A stretch of DNA of 64,000 nt, from contig NZ_CADEAD010000001.1 in assembly GCF_902825145.1 (NCBI RefSeq), positions 415,292-479,291 of the forward strand, given 5' to 3'. This document shows, in pieces, positions 28,536-39,759 of this stretch; positions within the stretch are counted from its first letter, which is position 1; every line of letters begins with the position of its first letter. The stretch is from Bartonella phoceensis. Its GTDB lineage: Bacteria > Pseudomonadota > Alphaproteobacteria > Rhizobiales > Rhizobiaceae. The notes beneath the pieces are model-generated. The model was not told where the DNA came from. It worked only from the letters and a program-made list of their open reading frames with translations, and did no database searches. Position numbers and translations under genes: made by a program.

Positions 28536-30164
28536 ATGGCACGTTATATTTTTATTACTGGTGGTGTGGTTTCTTCTCTGGGAAAGGGCATTGCTGCAGC
28601 AGCGTTAGCTGCATTATTACAGGCTCGTGGATATCGTGTGCGGCTTCGCAAACTTGATCCTTATTTGAATGTTGATCCGGGTACGATGTCGCCTTATCAG
28701 CATGGCGAAGTTTTTGTGACCGATGATGGTGCAGAAACCGATCTTGATCTTGGCCATTATGAGCGTTTTACAGGGTGTTCTGCAAATAGCCAAGATAATA
28801 TCACAACAGGGCGTATTTATCGCAATATCATTGAACGAGAACGGCGTGGTGATTATTTGGGGGCAACAGTGCAGGTTATTCCTCATGTTACCGATGAAAT
28901 TAAGAGATTTATTACGACAGAAAACGAAGAATTTGACTTTGTTTTGTGTGAAATAGGTGGAACAGTTGGTGATATTGAAGCAATGCCTTTTCTAGAAGCG
29001 ATTCGTCAGCTTCACAATGAATTACCGAGGCAAAGTGTTATTTATGTACATCTCACATTAATGCCCTATATTCTTTCAGCGGGAGAATTAAAGACCAAAC
29101 CAACACAACATTCTGTTAAAGAATTACAATCAGTTGGTATTGCTCCTGATATTTTGTTGGTACGTGCGGATCGGCCTATTCCAGAAACAGAGCGGAGCAA
29201 ATTGTCCCTTTTTTGTAATGTTCGTCCCAGTGCAGTTATTCAGGCATTGGATATGCCAACGATTTATGATGTTCCCATAGCGTACCATAAAGAGGGGTTG
29301 GATTCAGAAGTTCTTGCTGCTTTTGGAATGAATCCGACATCTAAGCCTAAAATGGATCATTGGGAAGATATTACACATCGGATTCACCATCCCGAAGGAG
29401 AAGTTACAATTGCTGTTGTAGGGAAATATACCGGATTGAAGGATGCTTACAAATCTCTTACCGAGGCAATTGCCCATGGTGGTTTAGCCAATAAAGTGAA
29501 GGTTAATATTGAATGGATTGATGCAGAGCTTTTTGAAAGAGAAGATCCTACATCTACTTTACAAAAGGTTCATGGGATTCTTGTACCTGGTGCTTTCGGA
29601 GCGCGTGGAACAGAAGGAAAAATGCGAGCAATTCAATTCGCGCGGGAGCGTAAAGTTCCATTTTTAGGTATTTGTTTTGGCATGCAATTGGCTTGTATAG
29701 AAGCTGCACGCAATATCGCAAAGATTGAGAATGCTTCATCAAGTGAATTTTGCGAAACCAAAAATCCGATTGTAGGTCTTATGAGGGAATGGCTCAAAGG
29801 GGATATTCTTGAGAAACGTACACAATGTAGCAATCTTGGTGGTACAATGCGTCTTGGTGCTTTTGCTGCCGAATTAAAAGAAAATAGCCATATCGCCAAG
29901 ATTTACGGGATGACAAGGATTAGCGAGCGACATCGTCATCGTTATGAAGTAAATGTTGATTATAAAGACAAGTTAGAACAGTGTGGTTTGATTTTTTCTG
30001 GTATGTCTCCCGATGGTATTTTGCCTGAAACAATAGAATATGTAGATCATCCATGGTTTATTGGTGTTCAATATCATCCAGAACTGAAATCACGTCCATT
30101 TGATCCACACCCACTTTTTACTTCTTTTATTGAAGCCACTATAGAACAAAGTCGATTGGTTTAG
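28536..30164 (+). CDS. pyrG: CTP synthase
   Basis: Makes CTP from UTP, ATP and glutamine. The 542-residue enzyme has the N-terminal synthetase domain ([19 protein letters not shown] with its P-loop, [26 protein letters not shown] split across the UTP site). The C-terminal class I glutamine amidotransferase domain shows the nucleophile Cys in [11 protein letters not shown], and His/Glu in [12 protein letters not shown]. The length is standard. It sits between secG and kdsA, as in related genomes. Confidence 0.98.
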   Translation: MARYIFITGGVVSSLGKGIAAAALAALLQARGYRVRLRKLDPYLNVDPGTMSPYQHGEVFVTDDGAETDLDLGHYERFTGCSANSQDNITTGRIYRNIIERERRGDYLGATVQVIPHVTDEIKRFITTENEEFDFVLCEIGGTVGDIEAMPFLEAIRQLHNELPRQSVIYVHLTLMPYILSAGELKTKPTQHSVKELQSVGIAPDILLVRADRPIPETERSKLSLFCNVRPSAVIQALDMPTIYDVPIAYHKEGLDSEVLAAFGMNPTSKPKMDHWEDITHRIHHPEGEVTIAVVGKYTGLKDAYKSLTEAIAHGGLANKVKVNIEWIDAELFEREDPTSTLQKVHGILVPGAFGARGTEGKMRAIQFARERKVPFLGICFGMQLACIEAARNIAKIENASSSEFCETKNPIVGLMREWLKGDILEKRTQCSNLGGTMRLGAFAAELKENSHIAKIYGMTRISERHRHRYEVNVDYKDKLEQCGLIFSGMSPDGILPETIEYVDHPWFIGVQYHPELKSRPFDPHPLFTSFIEATIEQSRLV

Positions 30165-30200
30165 TTCATAAATGGGGTTATTTGTTTTTTGAGGAATAAA

Positions 30201-31037
30201 ATGTCTAAACCAAATACCATTGTGAAAGTGGGAAATGTTATTTTTTCAAATGAAGCATCTCTTTCCTTAATTGCGGGACCATGTCAGATGGAAAGTCGAG
30301 ATCATGCTTTTGAAATGGCTGGTCGGATTAAGACAATTGCAGATCAAGTTGGCATTGGGTTTGTTTATAAATCGAGTTACGATAAAGCCAATAGAACATC
30401 TTTGGGTGCGGCACGTGGTATTGGTCTTGAAAAAGCAATGACTATTTTTTCTGATTTGAAGAAAGAGTTTGATTGTCCGGTCTTGACCGATGTGCATACA
30501 GAAGAGCAATGCATGGTTGTTGCTTCTACGGTAGATATTTTGCAAATTCCTGCTTTTTTATGTCGTCAAACAGATCTTTTGATAGCGGCTGCTAGAACGG
30601 GATGTATTATCAATATTAAAAAAGGTCAGTTTTTAGCCCCGTGGGATATGGAAAATGTGTTAAAAAAGGTCACACAAAGCGGGAATCCGAATGTTATGAT
30701 TTGTGAACGAGGCACTTCATTTGGTTATAACCGGCTTATTTCTGATATGCGTTCATTGCCTATTTTGCGTTCATTGGGTGCTCCTGTTATTTTTGATGCA
30801 ACACATTCTGTTCAAGAACCGGGTGGTCAAGGTGATTCATCTGGTGGACAGCGTCAATTTGTTGAAGTTTTAGCGCGTGCAGCTGTTTCTGTAGGGGTGG
30901 CAGGCATTTTCTTAGAAACACATCAAGATCCTGATAATGCCCCTTCTGATGGACCTAATATGGTTAAAATTGATCATTTACAAAGGCTTCTTGAGACTTT
31001 AATGGAGTTTGATTATCTGTCAAAAAAGATGAATTGA
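30201..31037 (+). CDS. kdsA: 3-deoxy-8-phosphooctulonate synthase (KDO-8-phosphate synthase)
   Basis: Condenses phosphoenolpyruvate with arabinose 5-phosphate to give KDO-8-phosphate, the precursor of the inner-core sugar of lipopolysaccharide. The 278-residue barrel contains LIAGPCQMESRDHAFEMA (PEP binding), FVYKSSYDKANRTS, CPVLTDVHTEEQ, GTSFGYN and VIFDATHSVQEPGG. An upstream ATG-less stretch could add four residues, but the ATG at 30201 has a GAGGA site and is preferred. It follows pyrG by 36 nt, so co-transcription is likely. Confidence 0.97.
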   Translation: MSKPNTIVKVGNVIFSNEASLSLIAGPCQMESRDHAFEMAGRIKTIADQVGIGFVYKSSYDKANRTSLGAARGIGLEKAMTIFSDLKKEFDCPVLTDVHTEEQCMVVASTVDILQIPAFLCRQTDLLIAAARTGCIINIKKGQFLAPWDMENVLKKVTQSGNPNVMICERGTSFGYNRLISDMRSLPILRSLGAPVIFDATHSVQEPGGQGDSSGGQRQFVEVLARAAVSVGVAGIFLETHQDPDNAPSDGPNMVKIDHLQRLLETLMEFDYLSKKMN

Positions 31038-31070
31038 ATAGAGAGAATATTGTCTCATTATGGAGCTTAA

Positions 31071-32378
<1,308 letters not shown>

Positions 32379-32472
32379 TTATGGATATAAGATTTTAAAT
32401 TGATGTAATTTATATTATAGAATTTAACTCTTTTATCAAACATATACGCAACGATTTTATAGGTGTTCAAAT

Positions 32473-32880
32473 ATGAGAGGTATAATTATTAGTCAGGATC
32501 AGGGGAACTACCTCGTTTCGGGTGATGATGGTAAGCGTTATCAGTTTGCAACCTGGGATTGGTTAGGAAAAAATCCACCCAGGGTAGGTGATACCATTGA
32601 TTTTGTGTGTGAAGAGGATAGTATTAATTCTGTTTTTCCATTGTTGCAAAAAGATTCAGAGCTTTCAAAAGTCATGTTAGCACTCATTTGTTGGTTCACT
32701 GGTATATTTGGTGTTCATCGTTTTATGGTTGGTAGAGTGAAAACTGGTGCTTTAATGCTTGTTCTGTCTCTAACGGTTATCGGTTTAATGATTACAGGGG
32801 TTTGGGCAATTATTGATTTTGTAATCATTGTCGCTGGGAAGTTTACTGACAAAGATGGGAAGCAAATTATACATTGGTAG
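32473..32880 (+). CDS. TM2-domain membrane protein
   Basis: Unknown function. The 135-residue protein has an N-terminal soluble part of about 60 residues (MRGIIISQDQGNYLVSGDDG, then KRYQFATWDWLGK and VGDTIDFVCEE), which looks like a small beta-barrel. A C-terminal TM2 domain follows: a first membrane segment after SKVMLALICWFTGIFGVHRFMVGRVKTG with the typical F-G-x-H-R-F turn, then a second segment (GVWAIIDFVIIVAGKFTDKDG) with the DF motif. It lies between eno and ftsB and is the intact copy of a tandem duplication whose second copy (33277-33680) is broken. Confidence 0.75.
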   Translation: MRGIIISQDQGNYLVSGDDGKRYQFATWDWLGKNPPRVGDTIDFVCEEDSINSVFPLLQKDSELSKVMLALICWFTGIFGVHRFMVGRVKTGALMLVLSLTVIGLMITGVWAIIDFVIIVAGKFTDKDGKQIIHW

Positions 32881-33044
32881 AAATTGTATATTGTAATATA
32901 AATATAGAGAGCAAGTAGCATCGTTTGGTTTCTTTGCGGTAAATGTGCTGAGTATATGATATCAGATTCCTCAGCTATATGTATTTGATGATGAGATATG
33001 AGTAAAAATGATACATGATTAAATAAAAAATATTGCAAGATATG

Positions 33045-33228
33045 GTGCTATCTTATGGGGCAAAATAGGGACATGGGGCAATGAAAGTGTGTTTTGTGTT
33101 TCTATTTATGGCAGTGGGGGGATGGATTATTGGCGGATTTTAAACTATTTTAATTTCACATTTATCACGGCAAGTACGGATTGTGTTTCCGCTGTGAGGT
33201 TAATTAGCATATTATCAAATTAAAAATA
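33045..33228 (+). pseudogene. Truncated duplicate of the 5' part of ftsB
   Basis: Aligns with the start of the intact ftsB-like gene at an offset of about 713 nt. Shared blocks include GGTGCTATcTTATG at the start, TTATCACATTTATCACGG, and GAGGTTAAT followed by ATATTATcaAATTA. It carries frame-destroying stops and ends where the next repeat unit begins, so it was truncated by the duplication breakpoint itself. Confidence 0.75.
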
Positions 33229-33276
33229 ACCTCTTTATAGATGACATGTGAGGAACAGCGTTATAGATGCTGAAAG

Positions 33277-33680
33277 ATGGAAGGTGTGATTATCAGTCAG
33301 GATCAAGGAGCTCGTCTTATTGCGGTTGGTGATAGTAATCGCTATAAATTTACGGGTTGGGATCAGTTGGGAAAAATGCAGCAATAGTAGGGGATAGCAT
33401 TGATTTTATATGTGAAGGTGATGCCATTAAATCTATTTTCTCTATAGCATTTGAGAACCAGTGACGACAATAAAGATTGATGTTGGCGATTGTTTGCTTT
33501 TTTGGCAATGCTTAATTATACCTTGGGCATTTATTGATTTTATCGTTATTTTAATGGGGAGTTTTAGAGATAAAGACGGGTATAAAATCCAAATTATCAA
33601 TAAGTATGTATATAGGTGTAACGATTGGCTGATATGGCAGATCTTTTGGGGTATAATGTATAGTAGGAAATTATTTTTGT
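33277..33680 (+). pseudogene. Broken second copy of the TM2-domain gene
   Basis: Starts MEGVIISQDQGARLIAVGD, then SNRYKFTGWDQLGK, clearly a diverged copy of the intact gene 804 nt upstream. A one-base deletion in the A-run after GGGAAAA shifts the frame into a stop; reading on in the correct frame gives NAAIVGDSIDFICEGDAIKS. The first membrane segment is missing, while the second (WAFIDFIVILMGSFRDKDG) remains. The shorter distance from this copy's start to the following ftsB copy (491 nt against 582 nt in the first unit) independently implies a net loss of about 91 nt. Confidence 0.85.
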
Positions 33681-33767
33681 AGCTATTTGGTAATGAGGTA
33701 TTAATCAAAATTATGCATAGTTAGGCGAAATATTAAGAGGGTTATGCTATAAAGACTGTGCTATTTT

Positions 33768-34085
33768 ATGTGGACAAAGCAGAAACGCAGATCAATCAAA
33801 ATGCGCTTTGTACTGCCGTTTATGACGGTGGGAGTTTTGAGTTATTTCAGTTATCACATTTATCACGGTGAGTACGGGTTGTATTCACGCCGTGAGGTTA
33901 ATCAACATATTATTGAATTAGAAAAGGAACTTAACAAAGTAGAATCTGAACGGATATCCATTGAAAAGCGTATCTCTCTTTTACGCAATGGGCATATTGA
34001 AAGAGATATGTTGGATGAGTATATTCGAAAAAATTTAAATTTTTCTAAGCCAAATGAACTGACAATCCTAACTCCTTGTAAATGA
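33768..34085 (+). CDS. ftsB: FtsB/DivIC-family septum formation protein
   Basis: Small bitopic division protein (with FtsL and FtsQ it recruits and activates the septal peptidoglycan synthases). The 105-residue protein has a short basic N-terminus, one membrane helix (about residues 13-29), the family YHGEYGLYSRREVNQHIIELE segment that starts the periplasmic coiled coil, and the LRNGHIERDMLDEYIRKNLNFSKPNE end, where FtsB proteins have the conserved D...E..AR..L pattern. The eno-ftsB-pdhA order is common to the rhizobial group. The gene is preserved in the second repeat unit of a local tandem duplication. Confidence 0.88.
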   Translation: MWTKQKRRSIKMRFVLPFMTVGVLSYFSYHIYHGEYGLYSRREVNQHIIELEKELNKVESERISIEKRISLLRNGHIERDMLDEYIRKNLNFSKPNELTILTPCK

Positions 34086-34225
34086 TATTAAAAGTGAATG
34101 AGAAATCACTTGGTTTCAAAAAATATTTTAAAACAATTTCCTATGATAGTGTTTGAGCTAATTGATAATACTTGTAACTTGCGTTTGTAAAGGTTATTCC
34201 TAACAATCATAAAAGGGAGTTTAGT

Positions 34226-35266
34226 ATGGCAGAAAGGTCTAAAAAAGGTTCTGCGTCGGTGTCGCACACTGCATTATCAAACACCACGAAGAGGGCACCA
34301 ATAGCGCATTTTACAACACAAGAAGAAATTGATGCTTATCGTGAGATGCTTTTAATTCGTCGTTTTGAAGAAAAGGCAGGACAACTTTATGGCATGGGGC
34401 TTATTGGTGGTTTTTGTCATCTCTACATTGGACAGGAAGCTGTTGTTATTGGAACATTGAAGGCAGCTAAAAAAGGTGATCAGGTTATCACCTCTTACCG
34501 TGATCATGGTCATATGTTGGCGGTTGGGATGAGTCCACGTGGTGTTATGGCAGAACTAACGGGGCGTCAAGGAGGCTTTTCCAAGGGGAAAGGGGGATCG
34601 ATGCATATGTTTTCTAAAGAAAAGAATTTTTATGGTGGGCATGGCATTGTTGGTGCACAGGTTCCAATAGGTTCTGGTTTGGCATTTTCGAATCAGTACC
34701 TTGGTAAAGATAATGTGACATTGGTGTATTTTGGTGATGGTGCTGCCAATCAGGGACAGGTTTACGAAAGTTTTAATATGGCTTCACTTTGGAAGCTTCC
34801 TGTTATTTATATTATTGAAAATAATCAGTATGCTATGGGAACATCTGTTGCGCGTGCATCGGCAGATACTGATTTTTCTCGTCGTGGTCTTTCTTTTGAA
34901 ATTCCAGGTATTATTGTTGATGGTATGGATGTTCGTGCAGTAAAAGGAGCTGCTGATGAAGCAATTTCTTGGACGCGTTCGGGTAAAGGACCGATCATTC
35001 TTGATATGCAGACTTATCGCTATCGTGGCCATTCTATGTCTGATCCAGCAAAGTATCGTTCAAAAGAAGAAGTTCAGAAAATAAAAGAAGAGCACGATCC
35101 GATTGATCAGGTGAAGAATCGAATCCTTCGACAAGGCTTTGCAAGTGAGGACGATTTAAAGTCTATTGACAAAGAGGTGCGTGCGATTGTTGCGGATGCG
35201 GCAGATTTTGCGCAAAAGGATCAAGAGCCAGATGCTTCTGAGCTCTATACTGATGTTTTAATTTGA
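34226..35266 (+). CDS. pdhA: Pyruvate dehydrogenase E1 component, alpha subunit
   Basis: Thiamine-diphosphate-dependent decarboxylase subunit that starts conversion of pyruvate to acetyl-CoA. The 346-residue protein shows [33 protein letters not shown], the phosphorylation-loop-like [18 protein letters not shown], and the ThDP-binding [31 protein letters not shown] (GDG...N motif split over 30 residues). A GGGAG ribosome site precedes the ATG at 34226. It heads pdhA-pdhB-pdhC with gaps of only 15-17 nt. Confidence 0.98.
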   Translation: MAERSKKGSASVSHTALSNTTKRAPIAHFTTQEEIDAYREMLLIRRFEEKAGQLYGMGLIGGFCHLYIGQEAVVIGTLKAAKKGDQVITSYRDHGHMLAVGMSPRGVMAELTGRQGGFSKGKGGSMHMFSKEKNFYGGHGIVGAQVPIGSGLAFSNQYLGKDNVTLVYFGDGAANQGQVYESFNMASLWKLPVIYIIENNQYAMGTSVARASADTDFSRRGLSFEIPGIIVDGMDVRAVKGAADEAISWTRSGKGPIILDMQTYRYRGHSMSDPAKYRSKEEVQKIKEEHDPIDQVKNRILRQGFASEDDLKSIDKEVRAIVADAADFAQKDQEPDASELYTDVLI

Positions 35267-35282
35267 TGCGAAGGAAGCGAGT

Positions 35283-36656
35283 ATGTCTATTAATATTTTG
35301 ATGCCAGCGCTTTCACCAACAATGGAAGAAGGTAAATTATCCAAATGGCTCAAGAAAGAAGGTGATAAAATTAACTCTGGTGATATCATTGCTGAAGTTG
35401 AAACAGATAAAGCGATGATGGAAGTAGAGGCTGTTGATGAAGGCACTCTTGGTAAAATTTGTGTGCTTGAAGGTTCTGAAGGTGTGAAGGTTAATACTGT
35501 GATTGCGGTGTTGTTGGAAGAAGGTGAAAGTGTTGAGAGTATTTCACAAAATACCGATTCTTTAAATACACAACAGAAAACCGGTAGTGGATCTTCTTCT
35601 TTTTCTTCATCAGTGCCAGAGCGTCCCATTTTGGATACTGTTCCTGATTTTGATATTCCAGCAGGGACACAGATGGTTACAATGACGGTGCGTGAAGCGC
35701 TTAATCAGGCCATGGCTGAAGAAATGCGGCGTGATGAAATGGTTTTCCTATTGGGAGAAGAAGTAGCGCAATATCAAGGTGCTTATAAAGTGAGCCAAGG
35801 TTTATTAGAGGAGTTTGGTGCACGCCGAGTTATTGATACACCAATTACAGAACACGGTTTTGCAGGATTGGCTGTTGGTGCTGCATTTGGAGGGTTACGT
35901 CCCATTGTCGAGTTTATGACGTTTAATTTTGCGATGCAGGCAATTGATCAAATTATTAACTCTGCTGCAAAAACCCGTTATATGTCTGGTGGACAAATGA
36001 CTGCTCCTATGGTTTTTCGTGGTCCCAATGGTGCTGCTGCACGTGTTGGTGCTCAGCATTCTCAGTGCTATGCTGCTTGGTATGGTCATGTGCCGGGTCT
36101 TAAGGTTGTCATGCCTTATAGTGCAGCAGATGCAAAAGGTTTGCTAAAAGCTGCTATTCGTGATGATAATCCTGTTATTTTCCTTGAAAATGAGATTTTA
36201 TATGGTCATCAATTTGACGTTCCTCAAATAGATGATTTTGTTTTACCTATTGGTCGTGCACGGATTCATAAATCGGGACAAGATGTTACGATCGTTGCAT
36301 GTGGGATTGGAATGCATTATGCAATTCAAGCGTTGCCTGAAATTGAAAAATTTGGTATTGATGTTGAATTGATTGATTTGCGAACTATTCGCCCAATGGA
36401 TCTTCCAACAATTGTTTCTTCAGTTAAAAAAACAGGTCGTTTGGTAACAGTTGAAGAGGGGTATCCTCAATCATCTGTCGGAACTGAAATAGCGACGCGT
36501 GTTATGCAGCAGGCTTTTGACTATCTTGATGCGCCAGTTGCTACAATTTCTGGTAAAGATGTTCCGATGCCTTATGCTGCCAATCTTGAAAAGTTGGCTT
36601 TGCCAAACATTGCTGAAATTGTTGTGGCAGTTAAGGCTGTGACTTATGAAGCATAA
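35283..36656 (+). CDS. pdhB: Pyruvate dehydrogenase E1 component, beta subunit with N-terminal lipoyl domain
   Basis: Beta half of the E1 heterotetramer. The 457-residue protein has, as in other rhizobia, an extra N-terminal lipoyl domain (residues 1-80; [15 protein letters not shown] carries the lipoyl-Lys) and a Ser/Gln-rich linker to about 130. The transketolase-like core then follows ([53 protein letters not shown]) and the C-terminal transketolase domain ([14 protein letters not shown]). It starts 16 nt after the pdhA stop. Confidence 0.97.
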   Translation: MSINILMPALSPTMEEGKLSKWLKKEGDKINSGDIIAEVETDKAMMEVEAVDEGTLGKICVLEGSEGVKVNTVIAVLLEEGESVESISQNTDSLNTQQKTGSGSSSFSSSVPERPILDTVPDFDIPAGTQMVTMTVREALNQAMAEEMRRDEMVFLLGEEVAQYQGAYKVSQGLLEEFGARRVIDTPITEHGFAGLAVGAAFGGLRPIVEFMTFNFAMQAIDQIINSAAKTRYMSGGQMTAPMVFRGPNGAAARVGAQHSQCYAAWYGHVPGLKVVMPYSAADAKGLLKAAIRDDNPVIFLENEILYGHQFDVPQIDDFVLPIGRARIHKSGQDVTIVACGIGMHYAIQALPEIEKFGIDVELIDLRTIRPMDLPTIVSSVKKTGRLVTVEEGYPQSSVGTEIATRVMQQAFDYLDAPVATISGKDVPMPYAANLEKLALPNIAEIVVAVKAVTYEA

Positions 36657-36670
36657 CGGAGGAAAGCACT

Positions 36671-37999
36671 ATGCCCATTAAAATTACAATGCCTTCGCTT
36701 TCCCCAACGATGGAAGAAGGAAATTTATCAAAATGGAATGTTAAGGTAGGTGATAAAGTTTCTTCTGGTGATGTTATTGCTGAAATTGAGACCGATAAGG
36801 CGACGATGGAAGTCGAGGCTGTTGATGAGGGAATTGTCGCTAAGATCGTTGTTCCTGCTGGAACACAAGGCGTTAAAGTGAATAGTTTAATTATTGTTCT
36901 AGCAGAAGAGGGTGAGGATTTAGCTGAGGCTGCAAAGGCAGCAGAAGAGGCTTCTTCCTCTTTTGCAAGCAAAGAATTAGAGGATGCAAAACAGACAGAT
37001 CCAAAGACAACACAGATATCTCATGTGTCATCGGTTCAACAAGTGGTGCAGCAAGATAAAAAGAGTATACGTCTTTTTTCTTCTCCCTTAGCGCGGCGAT
37101 TAGCAGCTCAGCATGGTCTCGATTTATCCCTTATTTCCGGAAGTGGTCCCCATGGGCGTATTATCAAGCGTGATGTAGAAAAAGCCGCGAGTGGTGGTGC
37201 TCTTGAAGATTCTGGTTCATCACAAATCAGACAGTCGATAGTATCAAGTGTGTCTGATGAACAGATACTGAAACTCTTCAAAGAGGATGAATATATATTC
37301 ACCCCTCATAATAATATGCGTAAAACAATTGCTAAGCGTTTGGTTGAATCAAAGCAGACAGTACCACATTTCTATGTAACAGTAGATTGTGAACTCAATG
37401 CATTACTAGAACTTCGTATGCAATTGAATGCTGCGGCACCAATGGTTAAGACGCAAGAAGGACCAAGGCCTGCTTATAAGCTTTCCGTTAATGATATGGT
37501 TATTAAAGCTGTTGCGCTCTCTTTGAAGGTGGTTCCCGATGCGAATGTTTCTTGGCTTGAAGGTGGAATACTTCAGCACAAACACTGTGATGTGGGGGTG
37601 GCTGTTTCTGTTCCGGATGGATTAATTACTCCCATTGTTCGTCATGCAGAAGAAAAGTCTTTATCGATTATTTCTAATGAGATGAAGGATTTTGCAAAGC
37701 GTGCACGTGAGCGCAAATTAAAAATGGAAGAATATCAAGGAGGAACAACAGCTGTATCAAATATGGGGATGTATGGTGTGAAAAGTTTTTCTGCTATACT
37801 TAATCCACCGCATGCGACAATTTTTGCTATTGGTGCGGGTGAACAGCGTGCTGTTGTTAAAAATGGTGCTTTAGTGATTGCAACAGTCATGTCTGTTACA
37901 CTTTCTGCTGATCATCGTGCTGTTGATGGTGCACTCGCAGCAGAGCTTGCGCAGACTTTTAAGAAGATGGTTGAGAATCCCTTAGCGATGCTCATTTGA
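36671..37999 (+). CDS. pdhC: Dihydrolipoamide acetyltransferase (PDH E2)
   Basis: Core of the pyruvate dehydrogenase complex. The 442-residue protein has a single lipoyl domain (residues 1-80, [15 protein letters not shown]), a linker, a peripheral E1/E3-binding domain around residues 137-172 (SPLARRLAAQHGLDLSLISGSGPHGRIIKRDV), and the C-terminal catalytic trimerising domain. The active-site signature there is SVTLSADHRAVDGALAAEL (His and Asp of HxxxD). The architecture and length match alphaproteobacterial E2. It follows pdhB by 14 nt. Confidence 0.97.
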   Translation: MPIKITMPSLSPTMEEGNLSKWNVKVGDKVSSGDVIAEIETDKATMEVEAVDEGIVAKIVVPAGTQGVKVNSLIIVLAEEGEDLAEAAKAAEEASSSFASKELEDAKQTDPKTTQISHVSSVQQVVQQDKKSIRLFSSPLARRLAAQHGLDLSLISGSGPHGRIIKRDVEKAASGGALEDSGSSQIRQSIVSSVSDEQILKLFKEDEYIFTPHNNMRKTIAKRLVESKQTVPHFYVTVDCELNALLELRMQLNAAAPMVKTQEGPRPAYKLSVNDMVIKAVALSLKVVPDANVSWLEGGILQHKHCDVGVAVSVPDGLITPIVRHAEEKSLSIISNEMKDFAKRARERKLKMEEYQGGTTAVSNMGMYGVKSFSAILNPPHATIFAIGAGEQRAVVKNGALVIATVMSVTLSADHRAVDGALAAELAQTFKKMVENPLAMLI

Positions 38000-38225
38000 G
38001 CTGTGTAAAAGTTGTTCGCATAGATTATTTATACGTGTGGTATGTTAATGTGATAAAAGCAGATTTAAAAAATTTTAAGGGCGGTGTTACTGCTGCTTCT
38101 GATTTAGAAAAAGCATTTATGTGAAGCTTAGAATGAAAAACACAAGAAAATTCTATCATATTGTTTTTTAGTTTTAAGCGCAAATAGTGCGTATCCGTTT
38201 TGTGTATATCCATGGAGGGATTGCG
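38000..38225. other. Short spacer between pdhC and lpd with a 29-codon open frame
   Basis: Relatives often have one or two small genes here. A GTG-started frame (38035-38124) ending in KADLKNFKGGVTAASDLEKA has gene-like texture, but no clear ribosome site was found. It may be what is left of such a gene. Confidence 0.3.
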
Positions 38226-39686
38226 GTGGCGAATCTTTATGATGTAATTGTGATTGGATCGGGACCTGGCGGGTATGTAACCGCGATCCGTGCGGCGCAA
38301 TGTGGTTTCAAGACTGCGATTGTTGAGCGTGAACATCTCGGTGGGATTTGCTTAAATTGGGGATGTATTCCAACAAAAGCACTTTTGCGTTCAGCGGAAA
38401 TGAAGCATTTTGCTGAACATGCGCAAGATTATGGTCTCAAGCTTAATGGTTCGATTGAGGCAAATATAAAAGATGTTGTGGCACGTTCGCGCGCAGTTTC
38501 AGCACGTTTAAGTGCTGGTGTTGGTTTTTTGATGAAAAAAAACAAAATCGATATTATCTGGGGTGAAGCAAAGCTTACTAAGAAAGCGAAAGGGGGACAG
38601 CTTGCAGAGATTGTGGTTTCTTCATCATCCAAGCCAATTATGCAACCGCAAAATCCAGTACCTAAAGGAACATTAGGAGAGGGAGCTTATCAAGCAAAGC
38701 ATATCATTATTGCAACGGGTGCACGTCCTCGTTCTCTTCCCGGTATTGAGCCAGATGGACAGCTTATTTGGACTTATTTTGAAGCTATGATTCCCCGCAC
38801 AATACCAAAATCACTTTTGGTGATGGGATCTGGGGCGATTGGCATTGAATTTGCTTCTTTTTATCATAATATGGGAGCAAAAGTCACGGTTGTTGAAATG
38901 ATGCCTCACATCATGCCGGCTGAAGATATTGAAATTTCGACATTTGCTCGTAGACAGTTAGAGAAAAAAGGCATTCACATTCTAAGCCAAGCCAAAGTAA
39001 CAAAGGTTGAAAAAGCTGCCGATTCTATTACTGCACATATTGATGTTAAGGGTAAGAGAGAAACAATCACAGCTGATCGATTGATTTCAGCTGTTGGGGT
39101 TCAGGGTAATATTAAGAATCTGGGGTTAGAGGAGCTAGGTGTAAAAACCGATCGTGGATGCATTGTGACTGATGAATGGAGTTGGACAGGTGTAGAGGGA
39201 ATCTATGCTATTGGTGATGTCGCTGGCCCCCCTATGTTGGCACATAAAGCAGAAGAAGAAGGCGTGATATGCATTGAACATCTTGCAAGTTTGGAGAATA
39301 CGCATCCGCTTGATAAAAGAAAAATTCCAGGCTGTACATATTGCACACCGCAAGTCGCCTCTGTAGGGCTTTCTGAAGCAGCTGCGAAAGAAGCAGGTTA
39401 TGATATACGTGTTGGTCGTTATTCCTTTTCAGCGAATGGCAAAGCTATCGCGTTAGGTGAGGATCAGGGATTAGTAAAAACGATTTTTGATAGAAAAACA
39501 GGACAGCTTCTTGGTGCACATATGGTAGGGGCAGAGGTAACAGAATTGATTCAAGGTTTTGTCATTGCCATGAATCTTGAAACAACCGAGGAAGAATTGA
39601 TGCATACTGTCTTTCCACATCCGACCTTATCGGAAATGATGAAAGAAAGTGTATTGGATGCTTATGGTAAAGTTTTAAATGCTTGA
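38226..39686 (+). CDS. lpd: Dihydrolipoamide dehydrogenase (E3)
   Basis: FAD flavoprotein that reoxidises the lipoyl groups of the pyruvate dehydrogenase complex. The 486-residue protein has the FAD-binding VIVIGSGPGGYVTAIRAAQCG, the redox disulphide in GGICLNWGCIPTKALL, the NAD-binding VMGSGAIGIEFASFYHNMG, the second FAD motif YAIGDVAGPPMLAHKAEEEG, and the C-terminal dimer-interface His/Glu in HPHPTLSEMMKE (as FPHPTLSE). I chose the GTG at 38226 because GGAGGG lies six bases ahead and the protein then starts MANLYDVIVIGSG; an upstream in-frame start at 38187 would add 13 unlikely residues. Confidence 0.96.
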   Translation: MANLYDVIVIGSGPGGYVTAIRAAQCGFKTAIVEREHLGGICLNWGCIPTKALLRSAEMKHFAEHAQDYGLKLNGSIEANIKDVVARSRAVSARLSAGVGFLMKKNKIDIIWGEAKLTKKAKGGQLAEIVVSSSSKPIMQPQNPVPKGTLGEGAYQAKHIIIATGARPRSLPGIEPDGQLIWTYFEAMIPRTIPKSLLVMGSGAIGIEFASFYHNMGAKVTVVEMMPHIMPAEDIEISTFARRQLEKKGIHILSQAKVTKVEKAADSITAHIDVKGKRETITADRLISAVGVQGNIKNLGLEELGVKTDRGCIVTDEWSWTGVEGIYAIGDVAGPPMLAHKAEEEGVICIEHLASLENTHPLDKRKIPGCTYCTPQVASVGLSEAAAKEAGYDIRVGRYSFSANGKAIALGEDQGLVKTIFDRKTGQLLGAHMVGAEVTELIQGFVIAMNLETTEEELMHTVFPHPTLSEMMKESVLDAYGKVLNA

Positions 39687-39759
39687 TGACTGGACTGTAT
39701 GAAAAATTTTGTGTTCCATTTTTCATTGACATTCCATATTGATAAGACAAAAGGCTTAA

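Noticed and set aside
38187..38225. Longer N-terminus for lpd starting at 38187
   Set aside because: The 13 extra residues are atypical, while GGAGGG six bases before GTG 38226 gives the canonical E3 start.
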